Shown piece by piece: positions 48,901-58,804 of a DNA stretch of 64,000 nt; the stretch's first letter is position 1; every line of letters starts with the position of its first letter. The notes beneath the pieces were generated by a model. That model saw only the letters and a list, made by a program, of their open reading frames with translations. It ran no database searches and was not told where the DNA came from. A program made the translations under genes and the position numbers. The stretch comes from Sphagnum magellanicum (lineage: Eukaryota; Streptophyta; Sphagnopsida; Sphagnales; Sphagnaceae): assembly GCA_021904315.1 (NCBI GenBank), contig CM038921.1:11748146-11812145 (forward strand), written 5' to 3'.

Positions 48901-50466
48901 GGACTCTTTTTGGTCTACCCCCTACAGTTTTGGATGATAGCAAGACTGACACCTTTGGGGTACCAGCCACTGCTAGAGGCTTTGCTGATTGGTACAACTC
49001 CCTTGCACCTGCCCATACCCATTGTGTGAACATGAAAAAAGAGCTACCTACTGTAAGTTGGATGCATCAAAATGACTGAATTCTTTTCTCAGGGAAGGCA
49101 GAGGTGAAAACCAACAAACAAAGATGGTGTTGGGATGGGGGAACAGGGAAGTGGATGTGTTGCTGCGCAGACGAGCAGTCATGGATGTTCATGCATCGGC
49201 CTCAACTTTGGCATCCCTTTCCCGCCTTGTAATTGTCCTTGCCAAATAATTTTGCTGGCTTGCCTGTTGTCCCTTTGTCTTGTATTCAACATGATGCAAA
49301 TCTTGATGATGTTAGGTTTAGGGTCAGTGGAGTCACTTCATGTGAATGTGTGGCAAGTTCTCTTGGTTACACAAGTGGCAATGTTCTGGTCAAAACAAAT
49401 ATCTCAGTTAAGAGTTCACATCAAAATAGATGGACATAGAAGGGTCTTTGTCACTGCTGCTGGATCCCAATGTAAAGCAACTAAGATTACATAAAACTTC
49501 CAAGGATAGCTCAAATTGGTGCACACTGCTTCAAACTGTCCAATTTTGCACCTTCCATTTGCTTTGTGTAAAAGTAGCTCTCTATTGGATTAGACTGATT
49601 GTGTGATGGAATTGCATTGCAGGTTAGCTCTTTGCCAAACATGGTTATTATGGATGAAATTGGTGATCAGGTACTTCAAACACAAACACTTATATATGTA
49701 CCAGTGTCACCCAAAGGTGTGATTTTATTTGTGCTTCTCTTTGAAGAACTTGGGGAATTTTGAACAGAAGAACTGTTACATATGCCAGGTGACAAGCTCA
49801 TTGACAGCAGCAAAGGCTGCAAGGGAGCATGCAATTTCTGGTGCCTATCACGCAACAGCTGGTAAATTTTTTTGTCTAACCTTTGCTCTTCTTTCTTCTT
49901 GAAGCTTGTTTAGGTTCTTGTTTAAGTGGCTTCTTTGTTTGTTATTACCTTGGGGAGTCTCTGTCTTTGCATATCTACTCAACTGGGTTTTCTACATACT
50001 ATATTGGAACAGATGCAGCAAGGAAAGCAAGGGGATTGGCGGAAGCTGCCTTTTTTCAGCCTTCTATTATGTCACTCCTATACTTCCCTGCGGAGCATCA
50101 GCTGGCCATTTACACGGTACACCCATAACGCTGAATCTTTAACTGCAGATGAAAGGAATATATATGTTTTTCCTCAAAATAAGCTCCTGCATGAACAAAC
50201 AGCAGTCTTAGGCAGGAGCTTCTTGGATTTGTTGATTGAATCTGTTGTGTGGATTCCAGTGTAATTTGAAGACTGGTTGTCAGGAATTGTGATGATGAGG
50301 GAGTTGAAACAATTTTATGCAAAATCATATGGTAACTTGTGGATGGGTTCTGCAGCCTTTCTTTGTTCCAGTTCTACTTCACATGCTTGTTGCTGTAATC
50401 AAAGAGAGCTCACGTTACCGACGGGAGCGGAGAAGTTACCTTAGAGGTCTCCAGAACCAAGACTGA
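45614..50466 (+). CDS. PIGS: PIG-S (GPI17), GPI transamidase subunit, 13 exons
   Basis: Subunit of the ER GPI transamidase that replaces the C-terminal signal of proteins with a GPI anchor; partners are PIG-K/GPI8, PIG-T, PIG-U and GAA1. Exons: 45614-45707, 45967-46843, 47250-47334, 47510-47599, 47884-47957, 48152-48236, 48493-48579, 48861-48991, 49147-49228, 49623-49670, 49789-49861, 50013-50116, 50356-50466. All introns are GT-AG, phases agree, total 1941 nt, 646 aa (human 555). Exon 1 gives a short basic N-terminus and a membrane helix (about residues 18-34) leading into GTPLWWKSTEVYRSPLP, the family's entry motif. ILSFSLLNAEPSDW and EVEQRFLQPLVEAL match SFSLLNPDP.. and the following helix. 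WGGIIVWNPP, ELEPLIGVVVAQLRTLFGL, LPNMVIMDEIGDQ and AAFFQPSIMSLLYFPAEHQ are all family blocks. The last exon encodes the second membrane helix (FFVPVLLHMLVAVI) and a basic tail. A run of basic residues (GKRRRRRRV) in exon 2 is unusual. Most of the protein would be luminal. Confidence 0.95.
45881..45932. repeat. (GA)n microsatellite in PIG-S intron 1
   Basis: About 26 uninterrupted GA dinucleotides just 35 bases before the exon 2 acceptor. Because it lies in an intron, length changes would not alter the protein but could affect splicing, since it takes the place of the normal pyrimidine tract region. Confidence 0.95.
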
Positions 50467-50925
50467 GTTTATTGCACTGTTACTCAAGCATTGATACACA
50501 CAAGAGGATTTGGTAGCACTAAGAAATGTTGGGTTGGAATCTTTAATCAGTGCAACAGCATGTATATGTTTCATAGAGCATTTTATTGACATTGATTTTT
50601 AGGGGCAGTAAAGAGTAGAAATGCTTTAATTGAGGGGATCTCATGTATGGATAAGATTTGCAGTTTTCATAAAATTCATACAGAGTTTGACAACTCTAAA
50701 CATATTCCTCAAGTAGTAGCAGCTGAAAGCTCACTTAGGGGAAGGTTAGATCAAAACAATTTTCTGCCACTGACCAGTTTCTTCAAAGTTGTGCATTTAG
50801 TTGTGACAACTAATGTTTTGGAGCTTTAGAAGCTTTAGAAGCTTTCTAAAAGAAGAAAGAGTTGTAGAAGGTATGCACATTGGTGTTGGTCAAATGCCAC
50901 AATTGATTTCAAGCTTTTTGCTTTT
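50467..50925. other. PIG-S 3' flank / start of Penelope-like element
   Basis: Presumably PIG-S 3' untranslated region at first, then possibly the N-terminal part of the retroelement. Frames at 50647-50829 and 50813-51031 have no domain that can be recognised. No GIY-YIG motif was found. Confidence 0.4.
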
Positions 50926-50928
50926 TTT

Positions 50929-52318
50929 TTGTTTGTTTGTAAAAAGTTTTATGTTTCTTCTGTTTTCTCTGAGCTTAATTCTCCTGTTGGTGCATATGTG
51001 GTCTCCAATCTTGCCCAATCTGATATTCTGAAATTTCATCTCTCTTTTAATAAGGCTCATAATTTTAAAGGTGTTAAGTGTGGCCCTCGTCTCCCCTTTC
51101 TTTGTGCAGTTTGGAAGTTTCATAAAGATCCAATTAAACCTAGATTTATCTGTGCAGCCAGCTCTAGTTCTCTGACTGATGTTTCTAAGTGGCTGTGTTC
51201 TTTCTTCAAAGCTATGTTTCCTACAGTCAATGACCTTTGGGTGTCTAAACTCAAAAAAGCAGATGTTCCTTTTGATAGTAGTTGGATTCTCAATGACTCT
51301 ACAGGAGTGGTGGAGGTAATAAATAATGTTACTCGCTCGAGATCTGAAATTGATAAAGCTTCCCCACTTCTGTTGCAGTCTTTTGATTTCTCAACTCTAT
51401 ACAATAAAATTGACCTAGTGGATCTAAAAGCTCATATGAGAGTTCTGATAAATAAAGTGTTTAATTGGATGCTGAAGCTTCATCGTTTTAAGTTTTTGAT
51501 GGTTCAAAAAACAGCTTTGAACTTTAGGTTTTTGTGGCTGAAAAATGAAGCAGAGATCAATTTGTTTGAAAATCTTCATAGCTTCAAAGTTGCAGAGGCT
51601 TCAGATTTGATCTCTTGGCTGGATTTCTTATTAGACAATTTGTTTCTTTGTTTTGGTCAGGGTGTTTATAAAGAATGCATTGGTATCCCCATGGGTACAG
51701 ATTGTGCGGTCTATTTGGCTAATTTCTATCTCTTCACCTATGAGTTTGATTTCATTAAGCGTCTCTTGAAGAGTAACACATGTCCTGTTGTGCTTCATAG
51801 TTTGTCCTTGGTGTGCAGGTTTGTAGATGATCTTTTTGTTCCTGATTTTCCAGCTTTTGAGAACTTCATGTACCTTTACCAAGACTCTTTTGGTAGCGGC
51901 ATATATCCAAAAACCTCTTGCGAGTTGAATTGTACATCTAAAGGCTTCTCTTGCAATTTTTTGGATCTAACTGTGAGCCAGAGTCCTCAAGGTTTATCCT
52001 GTGACATTTTTGACAAACGCTCTCAACCAGAGTATGCAGGTGTATTCAAATGATTAGAATGCCTCATGTTCATTCCAATATCTCAATGACTGCAAAGCTG
52101 GGGGTTATCAATAGTCAATTTTACAGATTCTTGAGACTTTGTAGTTGTAAGAAGTTTTTTGTCTTCCAGATGGTCAGTCTTATTGTCTTTCTGAAGGCAA
52201 AAGGCTACCCTTTTAAAGTTCTTCTAAAGAGAACTGGAGGGTTGATTCTTAAAGAAAAATTCCTGTTTGGAATTTCCGCTCTTGGCATTTTCAGAATGAT
52301 TTTGCTTCGGGTCATGTA
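50929..52318 (+). pseudogene. Penelope-like element (PLE) reverse transcriptase, one frameshift
   Basis: A 374-codon frame (50929-52053) continues after a frameshift near 52045 in the frame 52050-52319. RT blocks: LPFLCAVWKFHKDPIKPRFI (fingers), LQSFDFSTLYNKIDL (first catalytic aspartate), ECIGIPMGTDCAVYLANFYL (the IPMG block), VCRFVDDLFVPDF (R-[FY]-x-D-D active site), SCNFLDLTV, and after the shift MPHVHSNIS...GVINSQFYRFLRLC, a thumb-like block. This series is typical of Penelope-like RTs rather than LTR or LINE elements. No GIY-YIG endonuclease and no RNase H were seen, so the copy may be 5'-truncated or from an endonuclease-less lineage. It starts about 460 bases past the PIG-S stop codon, on the same strand, and its single frameshift over 460 codons suggests a fairly recent insertion. 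I cannot exclude another class of non-LTR RT. Confidence 0.75.
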
Positions 52319-53500
52319 AGTGGGGAGCTTTCTGTAAACCCACTTGTTCTTAGTGTTTCCCTATTTATTTCCCTTTCTGTCTTTCTTTATTTCTTTGTCT
52401 GGTCTTTGTTGTGGGGTCTGTTGCTAGCCAGTAGTATGGCTGAGTCTTCTTGTTGCTTCTGGAATTGCAGCAGAAACTCAGTTTGCAGGATGGTGCTTAT
52501 CACTGGCCTTTATCCACTGTAGGGAGCTGATGAAGTCAGTGGGGAAGTTGTGGCAGTTAAGTCACTATCATACATACTACTGTTGATGGTCGCTGAACAG
52601 GTGTGAGACTGGCACTTTTGATCATACCGGTGGGTGTTTTTTCATTTTTCGTTTTGTTTTTTGTCTCCCCTTGTTTGGTTCTTTCTGTGGCTTCCTGAGA
52701 AAGTGTTCACTTTGTTGTTTCTTCTTCATCATGAGAATGGAGATTTCTCTATTCTTATGAAAGATATTTTTGCTTTTCTTTTGTGGGGAAGGGTCTGCTC
52801 TGAAGAAGTTGTGACGACAAGTTTTGGAGTCTTTTGTCCTCCAGGATCCCAAGCTTTGGAAGAGCTTTCTAGTTCTTTTTTCCAGAGGAAGGACTTAACA
52901 TCTGCATCTAGAGTTTCCCTGCATCTAGAGTTTCTCAAGTTTCTCAAAGCATAAAGCTCCTGTCTTTCTAGCTAACAAGGCAACACTCTTCTCCTTGTTG
53001 ACAAAGAAGGAAGAAGCTGAGATGTTGAGACAGTGGAAAATAGGCAAATTCAGAGTTGTACAATGAGATGTAGCAAAACACAATATGATTTGTAGCAAAA
53101 TTTGGGTTTGTTATTTGTAATAGAACTGGAGATAACCTTGAGTATCTAAAAGTTTGGTTCTAAACCCTAAACCCTAAATTGCCACTCAACTGTTACTACT
53201 CCGATTTAACTGTCACTAAACTGCTACTGAGATTTTGCAACCAACAACGATGGCGCTCTGCCAGAGCTCTTAATGCAAAACTTCCACTAGTTTCTAAAAG
53301 ACTTCTCACTCCAAAACTCCCAAGATATACATATATTCCATCCTAGACTTCTTGCCTCTGATACCCAGATTCAGATGTTATATCTTTAATATAAATCGGT
53401 ACAAACAAATTGCACTTGCTATCATTTGGAGTTTCTCATGCATTAGGTAGAGCTAGACATCCAGGTAGAAGATACATCATTTTAGGGTACAGAGGAATTT
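52319..53500. other. Intergenic region between PLE and small heat-shock gene
   Basis: A plus-strand frame at 52634-52954 has no recognisable domain and may belong to the tail of the Penelope-like element. A telomere-like motif at 53161-53178 is listed separately. No host gene is seen. Confidence 0.45.
53161..53178. repeat. Short telomere-like repeat (CCCTAAA x ~2.5)
   Basis: TAAACCCTAAACCCTAAA matches the plant telomere unit. It lies about 0.85 kb after the end of the Penelope-like RT and 0.33 kb downstream of the small heat-shock stop codon. Such short interstitial copies are frequent in plant genomes. Confidence 0.8.
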
Positions 53501-53506
53501 GGTCAT

Positions 53507-54121
53507 TTAGCCCACTGTTACCTCGATAGTCCTGGGCCTGGGGGGCTCTGGGGGTGGGATCTTGGGTACCGTAACAGTGAGCACACCGTCATGGCAAGCA
53601 GCTGAAATCCCCTCCTTGTCAGCATTCGCAGGAAGAGTGAATTTGCGCAGGAAGTTACCAGCGCTGCGTTCCATCCGGATGTACTTCACATCGGGACCAT
53701 GCTCTTCACGTTTTCGCTTTCCGGTAATTGTGAGCACATTGTCATTTTCCAACTGCACCTGAATGGGGGCCGGCCAACAGCATACAGCGATTAGAGCTCA
53801 TTCAAGATGCACACAGTTCTCTAAAGACGCTTATAGGGGATAAGCACATAGAAGACCTCTCTGTTTCCCTGTACGGAGTTAAGTATGAATGCAGCACTTC
53901 AATATATGGCACAAACTTGTGGGGCATCGATTTACCTTGATATCTGCGGACTTGAGGCCTGGCATGTCCGCGACGAATACGTAGGACTGGGGATGCTCCT
54001 TGACGTCCATAGCAGTGCTGGCCCTCGCCTTACTGTCACGCACATACTTCTGTGCCGGCGGGTTCAACGATCGCTGTAGCTCGTCTGGGAAGCTGAGGAG
54101 TTGGAACAGCGGATGGTCCAT
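53507..54121 (-). CDS. HSP20: Class II cytosolic small heat-shock protein (HSP20), 2 coding exons
   Basis: ATP-independent chaperone that binds unfolding proteins during heat stress and forms oligomers. Coding exons 54121-53936 (62 codons) and 53758-53507 (83 codons plus stop) join at a phase-0 GT-AG intron to give 145 aa, slightly short for class II (usually ~155). [22 protein letters not shown], then [17 protein letters not shown], then [18 protein letters not shown], then the [17 protein letters not shown] block, then [16 protein letters not shown] is the alpha-crystallin domain in class II form. [15 protein letters not shown] holds the C-terminal I-x-V-type anchor. Upstream in-frame codons from 54322 are non-coding leader. 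An intron in the 5'UTR is likely (donor near 54630, acceptor CTTGCAG near 54183). A heat-shock-element cluster lies further upstream. The intron between the two coding exons is in a position unusual for many plant class I genes but known for class II. Confidence 0.95.
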
Positions 54122-54780
54122 TTTTCGAAATTCTTCAGTAACTGCAGGCTTTGGCGCGGAAGATAGATGACCAGTGTAGGCTGCAAGACAAGGTGCAAAT
54201 GAAACTTGGAAGCAATTTGAAGCGAAACGAAGTAGCAACAAACAGTTACTGAAGACGTGAAAGCAATGATCGGCGATTAAGGTCCTGTTCTCAGCGATCG
54301 CACAGAGGGAGCACTTGTACACTCAACGATCCGCCTACAAGATCTCCGCAATTATAAGTAGCACTAGTAAAGCATGTACTATTGGTAATATGCGGATTAC
54401 AATGAGACAAGAAATTAGCAATCCGTAAAAGCAACATCAAAACTATCAAACTGCAGTATGATCTCAGAAGGAAGAAATTACATCATATACTACAAGTCGC
54501 AACTATTTTCCAAGTGTTTTGGAAGGTTTTGACCGAAAATACAAAGACTACTCTATTAAGCATCTCCCTGCGTATCGAAAAGCTCTAGAAACATCCCCAA
54601 AAAAACGAGGAAAGCGTTAGTAACAAAGCACCTGCCGATGACAGATCGCAATGCAAGTTGTAAGGAGCGCGAAATCGAGGCCGGAATTCAAAGATTTTTT
54701 CGGAAACTTGGGAAGAGGGCGAGCGGGCGGGTTCTCGAATCTCTCTGTAGTCCAGACGGGGTGAGCGAGGAGGGTCCAAG
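54122..54780 (-). promoter_or_regulatory. 5'UTR of HSP20 with probable leader intron
   Basis: Transcribed leader on the minus strand. A donor reading CGGCAG|GTGC near 54632 and an acceptor reading TTGCAG|CCTAC near 54182 would remove about 450 bases. The frame at 54585-54779 (-) falls in the leader and has no family match. A TTTATC-like TATA element is near 54783-54790. Confidence 0.5.
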
Positions 54781-54797
54781 GTAGATAAAGGGCCGGG

Positions 54798-54873
54798 TTT
54801 CTAGAAACCCGCCCGTCCCCGTGATTTCTAGAAACACCCTAGAAACTTCTTGTTCTAGAGAATTCTCTCTGAA
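54798..54873 (-). promoter_or_regulatory. Heat-shock-element cluster of the HSP20 promoter
   Basis: TTTCTAGAAA occurs at 54798-54807 and again at 54825-54834. A continuous run of alternating GAA/TTC pentamers follows at 54842-54873 (GAAACTTCTTGTTCTAGAGA, then AATTCTCTCTGAA). This is a textbook array of nGAAn units for trimeric heat-shock factors, placed directly upstream of the expected transcription start of the minus-strand gene. Confidence 0.9.
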
Positions 54874-54899
54874 ATTGAGATTTTAATTTTTTTTGCTGA

Positions 54900-57800
54900 G
54901 GTACGCAAATGAGATGCCGAACCGAAATGAGATGTCATTTCACCTGGGTAGGTACCCAACTGAGATCAATCATACAGTGTGTGCCTTTGTGAGGTGACAA
55001 ATGATGTGATAAAAAACCACAAAGAAAGTACAACCGGACCTTTATCACTAGGGCACTTTTTTTTTTGGTCAAATATTTTATTTATTTTAGAAAATGATGT
55101 TAGGCAATTTCAAATTTAATTTTTCACAATTTCAATATTTGAAGAACAATTATGCAATGGACACCTTTTGTTGTGTTTATGTAACAATTACCCAAAGGTT
55201 GGGAAAATTAATGTTTTTTTCACAATTTGGGAGTTTGATTTTCAACAATTTTGACGAATATCAATAAAAATATTTCTCTCTTTCTTTTCAACTAGACCTT
55301 TTTTTTGCAAGTTATTTTGTGATGGTGAATGGGTTTTGGTTGAGAAAGTTGGTGTCCTTTTTTTTTCTTTTTTGGCTTTTTGATTATTCATTTACTTGAA
55401 CTTTTGTCCTTTTACATAAATGGGTAATTGAAAACAGAAAAGAAAAGAAAAGAAAGTAAAGACACAAACTTTGCAACTATTTTCTATCTCTTGAAAATTT
55501 TCCAACAAGAGTTTTATAACTATGTTGGTTTTTATTTTTGCAATTTTTTATTTTTCATGAATTTAAAATTTTTTATTTCATTTTTGTAAAAATTAAATAT
55601 AAATAAACTCAATTACATCTGTAACGAGAGAACATTTTACAACTTAAAAAGATCATGATCATCAACATTATCATAACATAATGTACTATTAAACATTTAT
55701 TTATCATTTAATATAAACATCATAACTTTAAAACAAATTGAAAGTTTTCATAAAGAAGATTGTTCATTATGATTTTCTCTTTGTGTATGCAAAATTTCAT
55801 TAAAAAAATCTATTAAAACTAATTTTTTTAATCCCACCAAAACATAGGAAGGAATGGAAAATACCAAACTATATTATAATAAAACAACAAAACAAGGAAG
55901 GAGTGAAAAATGGAAACAAAATGATAAAACTTTTATCTTAAAAGTCCACCAAAAGGAGTTGATGTTTTAGTTTTGTGATAAGTGTTTGTCAAATGAAATC
56001 AAGGCTCAAATTATCATTAGAATGAATTAGGAATGAAAATTGGAGGTGTGTCTTTAATTAATGACTTCAAATTAGTAGTGCATAGATGAAGAAAAAATAA
56101 GTTTGTTAGGTATTTGGGTAAAAATTTTAAGGGTTAAATCACCTTGAAAAAATCTAAAGAAGAGGAGAAAGATGGCACAACTAACTCCACAAGTATTTTA
56201 GTGGGGTGGCAACCTTGGACAAAATTAAGGCTAAACCTCAAGACAATAAGACAAAAAATTCATCCCTTCATATGATTATCCATGTAGCATGGCTTTTGGT
56301 ACATTGATGAAGGTTATCCATAAACATGTTTTGTGACCCTAGTCTTTTGTGCATGACCAAGATTGAGATTGGACTAAAAGAAATCGAGTTGAAAGTAAAC
56401 CTAAGCCATGATGTGAAGCAAAGGAAAAAGGCGAGAGTTTAATTATATGGTAAGGATTTGAGGGCAAAAAAAGCGATAATAGATATTGGAACTAAGTTGG
56501 AAGTTTGTGTGGGGATGAAAAGGTTGCTTAAGTTGCACTCCAAAACCTCTTGAATTGCATTTCCACTTTACACAAGGATTTTTTTTCTTTTGTAGATTCT
56601 TAATTTTTTTAGAGTGAGAATTGAAAGATAAAAATGTGTCCAAATTGAATTATCATGGTACCATTTGAAAGGTTTCAATGAGATTCACAACATACTTGGC
56701 TTGTATTCCCCCAAAAAAAGTGTTTTCCAATAGTTATGAAAGTTTTAATTATCAAATTTTTTTTTGATAAAATGATTCTTGACCATTTCATGTACAATTT
56801 GGAGGAGCAAATGATGCCCAATGAAGAGTTTTAATATTGTAAAGCTCTTAACAAGGGCTATTAAATCATATGTTGTCGCATGTGTTCAAATGAAATGTGT
56901 TTCTTAGGAATTGTGAGTACCCAAAAATCATAAGGAGGCTAATACCTCTACTAAAAATCTAGGTCATGGTTAAATGTGTGTGAGTCCATGATTTCATTTT
57001 GGTCAAAATTACAATAACCACCTTTGATGCACCCTAGGTTTGTTAAATGGTATTGGTGAAATCTCCCCAATTTGGGTTTAGTAACATAATGCAAAAACTT
57101 GAGACACATTCCTTAGCTTTTGACAAGGGAAAAAAAAGTGTGAACTTTTGAATGGATTAGGACAAGGTCTTTAAGTTGAGCTCTTAATCAAAACAAATTG
57201 CTCAAACCAGACAAGAATGTGATTAATGCATTTGAAACTAATATTGGGTTATGGAGTAACCACAAGCTTACACAAACTCTCAGAAGATTCACTATAATCT
57301 AGATTTTGAAGGAGGCATTGCCTTCTTCCTTATAATTTACATTGTAAATATTTATTGCACCTATATTGAAGTGACAAAAATGTAGGGAGTACTAAAATTG
57401 AGAATCTTGGTTTTGCCAAATTATAATTCTTGAATTTCAAGAACTCATAACTTCTTTGAGAAATCAAATTTGACAATCTAAAGCTTTACAATCAATAGAC
57501 ATAATTTGGCAAAGATTTTACATGCCATATCAAGTTCCTCAATTTGACTTGATTTGACCCTTCAAATTATTGTTTGAATGTTTTGGAATCTTGCTATGCA
57601 TTTGCTTCCCAACTTGAATCTCTTGTCTTGTCCTAACCTTGATTGCAAGCCCAACACTAAGGTCATGACAACCCTCATTATTTGTTTATGCAATTGAAAT
57701 GATCAAGAAATGCATGTCAAGAGTGTCACTTTGTTATAGTTATCTTGAAGCTCTCATACCTCAACAAACTTGCCCAAGAATGTGGACTAGGTTTGCAAAC

Positions 57801-58800
57801 TTTCAATACTACATAATCAAGAGTTCACCACCAATATCATTCAATAAACCTGAGGGTATACCAATGCTTGGATCAATTGCCTCATAATTGAGCTATATCC
57901 TTTTGGAAAGTGGAGAGTAACAACAAACAAATGTTGTTTGGGAAGGAAATTTCTAATTTACAAAATGGTGAGCATGAGGTTTACATAGACTTTGGGTCTT
58001 TTCCCTTCATGATCCATTTGTAGCTACTCCTTACCATCCCCAATATTGGATTCCCATTGTTACCCTTGTGTTTTGATCTTTCTAGAGAGCTTTGTGCTAA
58101 TCTTAAACAGGTTTCAAGACAAACATGCCATGCCCAATTTACATTTCACTTTTGCAAACATACCTTAAAAGTAAGGATACCAGATAAAGGTATAAACAAA
58201 ACTACTTCTCCTAGACAAGGACAGGGTAATGAGATGTTGGATCGTGCACGGTAAGACCTTATCTGGCTTTACTATGAAAAAAGATGTGCCTTCGCAACAC
58301 CAGTGTCTACAAACATCAAGATAGAGTTTCAGAAGATAGCTTGATTACGATGCAGTGCAACAGTCATCTGATTACATGGAAACCCAATGGCTCCATCATC
58401 ATGTTAATTCTGTTCTCGCAATGAAAATACTCAGCAGCAACTTTAAGAATGGACAAAGCTGTCTTTGATCAACTCCACTTTGAACCAAGAATGTAAGGAT
58501 CTTTGAGCCACTAAAGACTTTCTAGGACTGAAAGCAATCCATAATAGTTAAGCCACCTGAGTCATCTCCTTCCTGGAACAAAACAAAGAATGCTTGTGCC
58601 AAACATACCTGTGGAATGGACAATTTACAAGAGATCGGCTATGTATCGTCTAATGCTCTCAGTTTGTTGAGGATTTTAAAATCCACCCTACAACTGATGA
58701 TGTTGAAAGGCAAGCCCAATTTTTTGCACCATGTCCATCCATTAGGAGTCACTAGAAACTCACAGCCAGAATTTGCATCAGAACTTGATAGGTGCTTTTA
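54900..58800. other. AT-rich intergenic region, no gene seen
   Basis: About 3.9 kb with no supported coding region. Frames at 56443-56643 (-), 57699-57887 (+) and 58057-58254 (+) show no family resemblance. The last 200-400 bases are probably the 3' untranslated region of the NEF1 gene on the minus strand. Confidence 0.55.
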
Positions 58801-58804
58801 AGAC

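Noticed and set aside
51120-51882. Minus-strand frames opposite the Penelope-like RT
   Set aside because: Shadows of the plus-strand RT, which has clear catalytic motifs.
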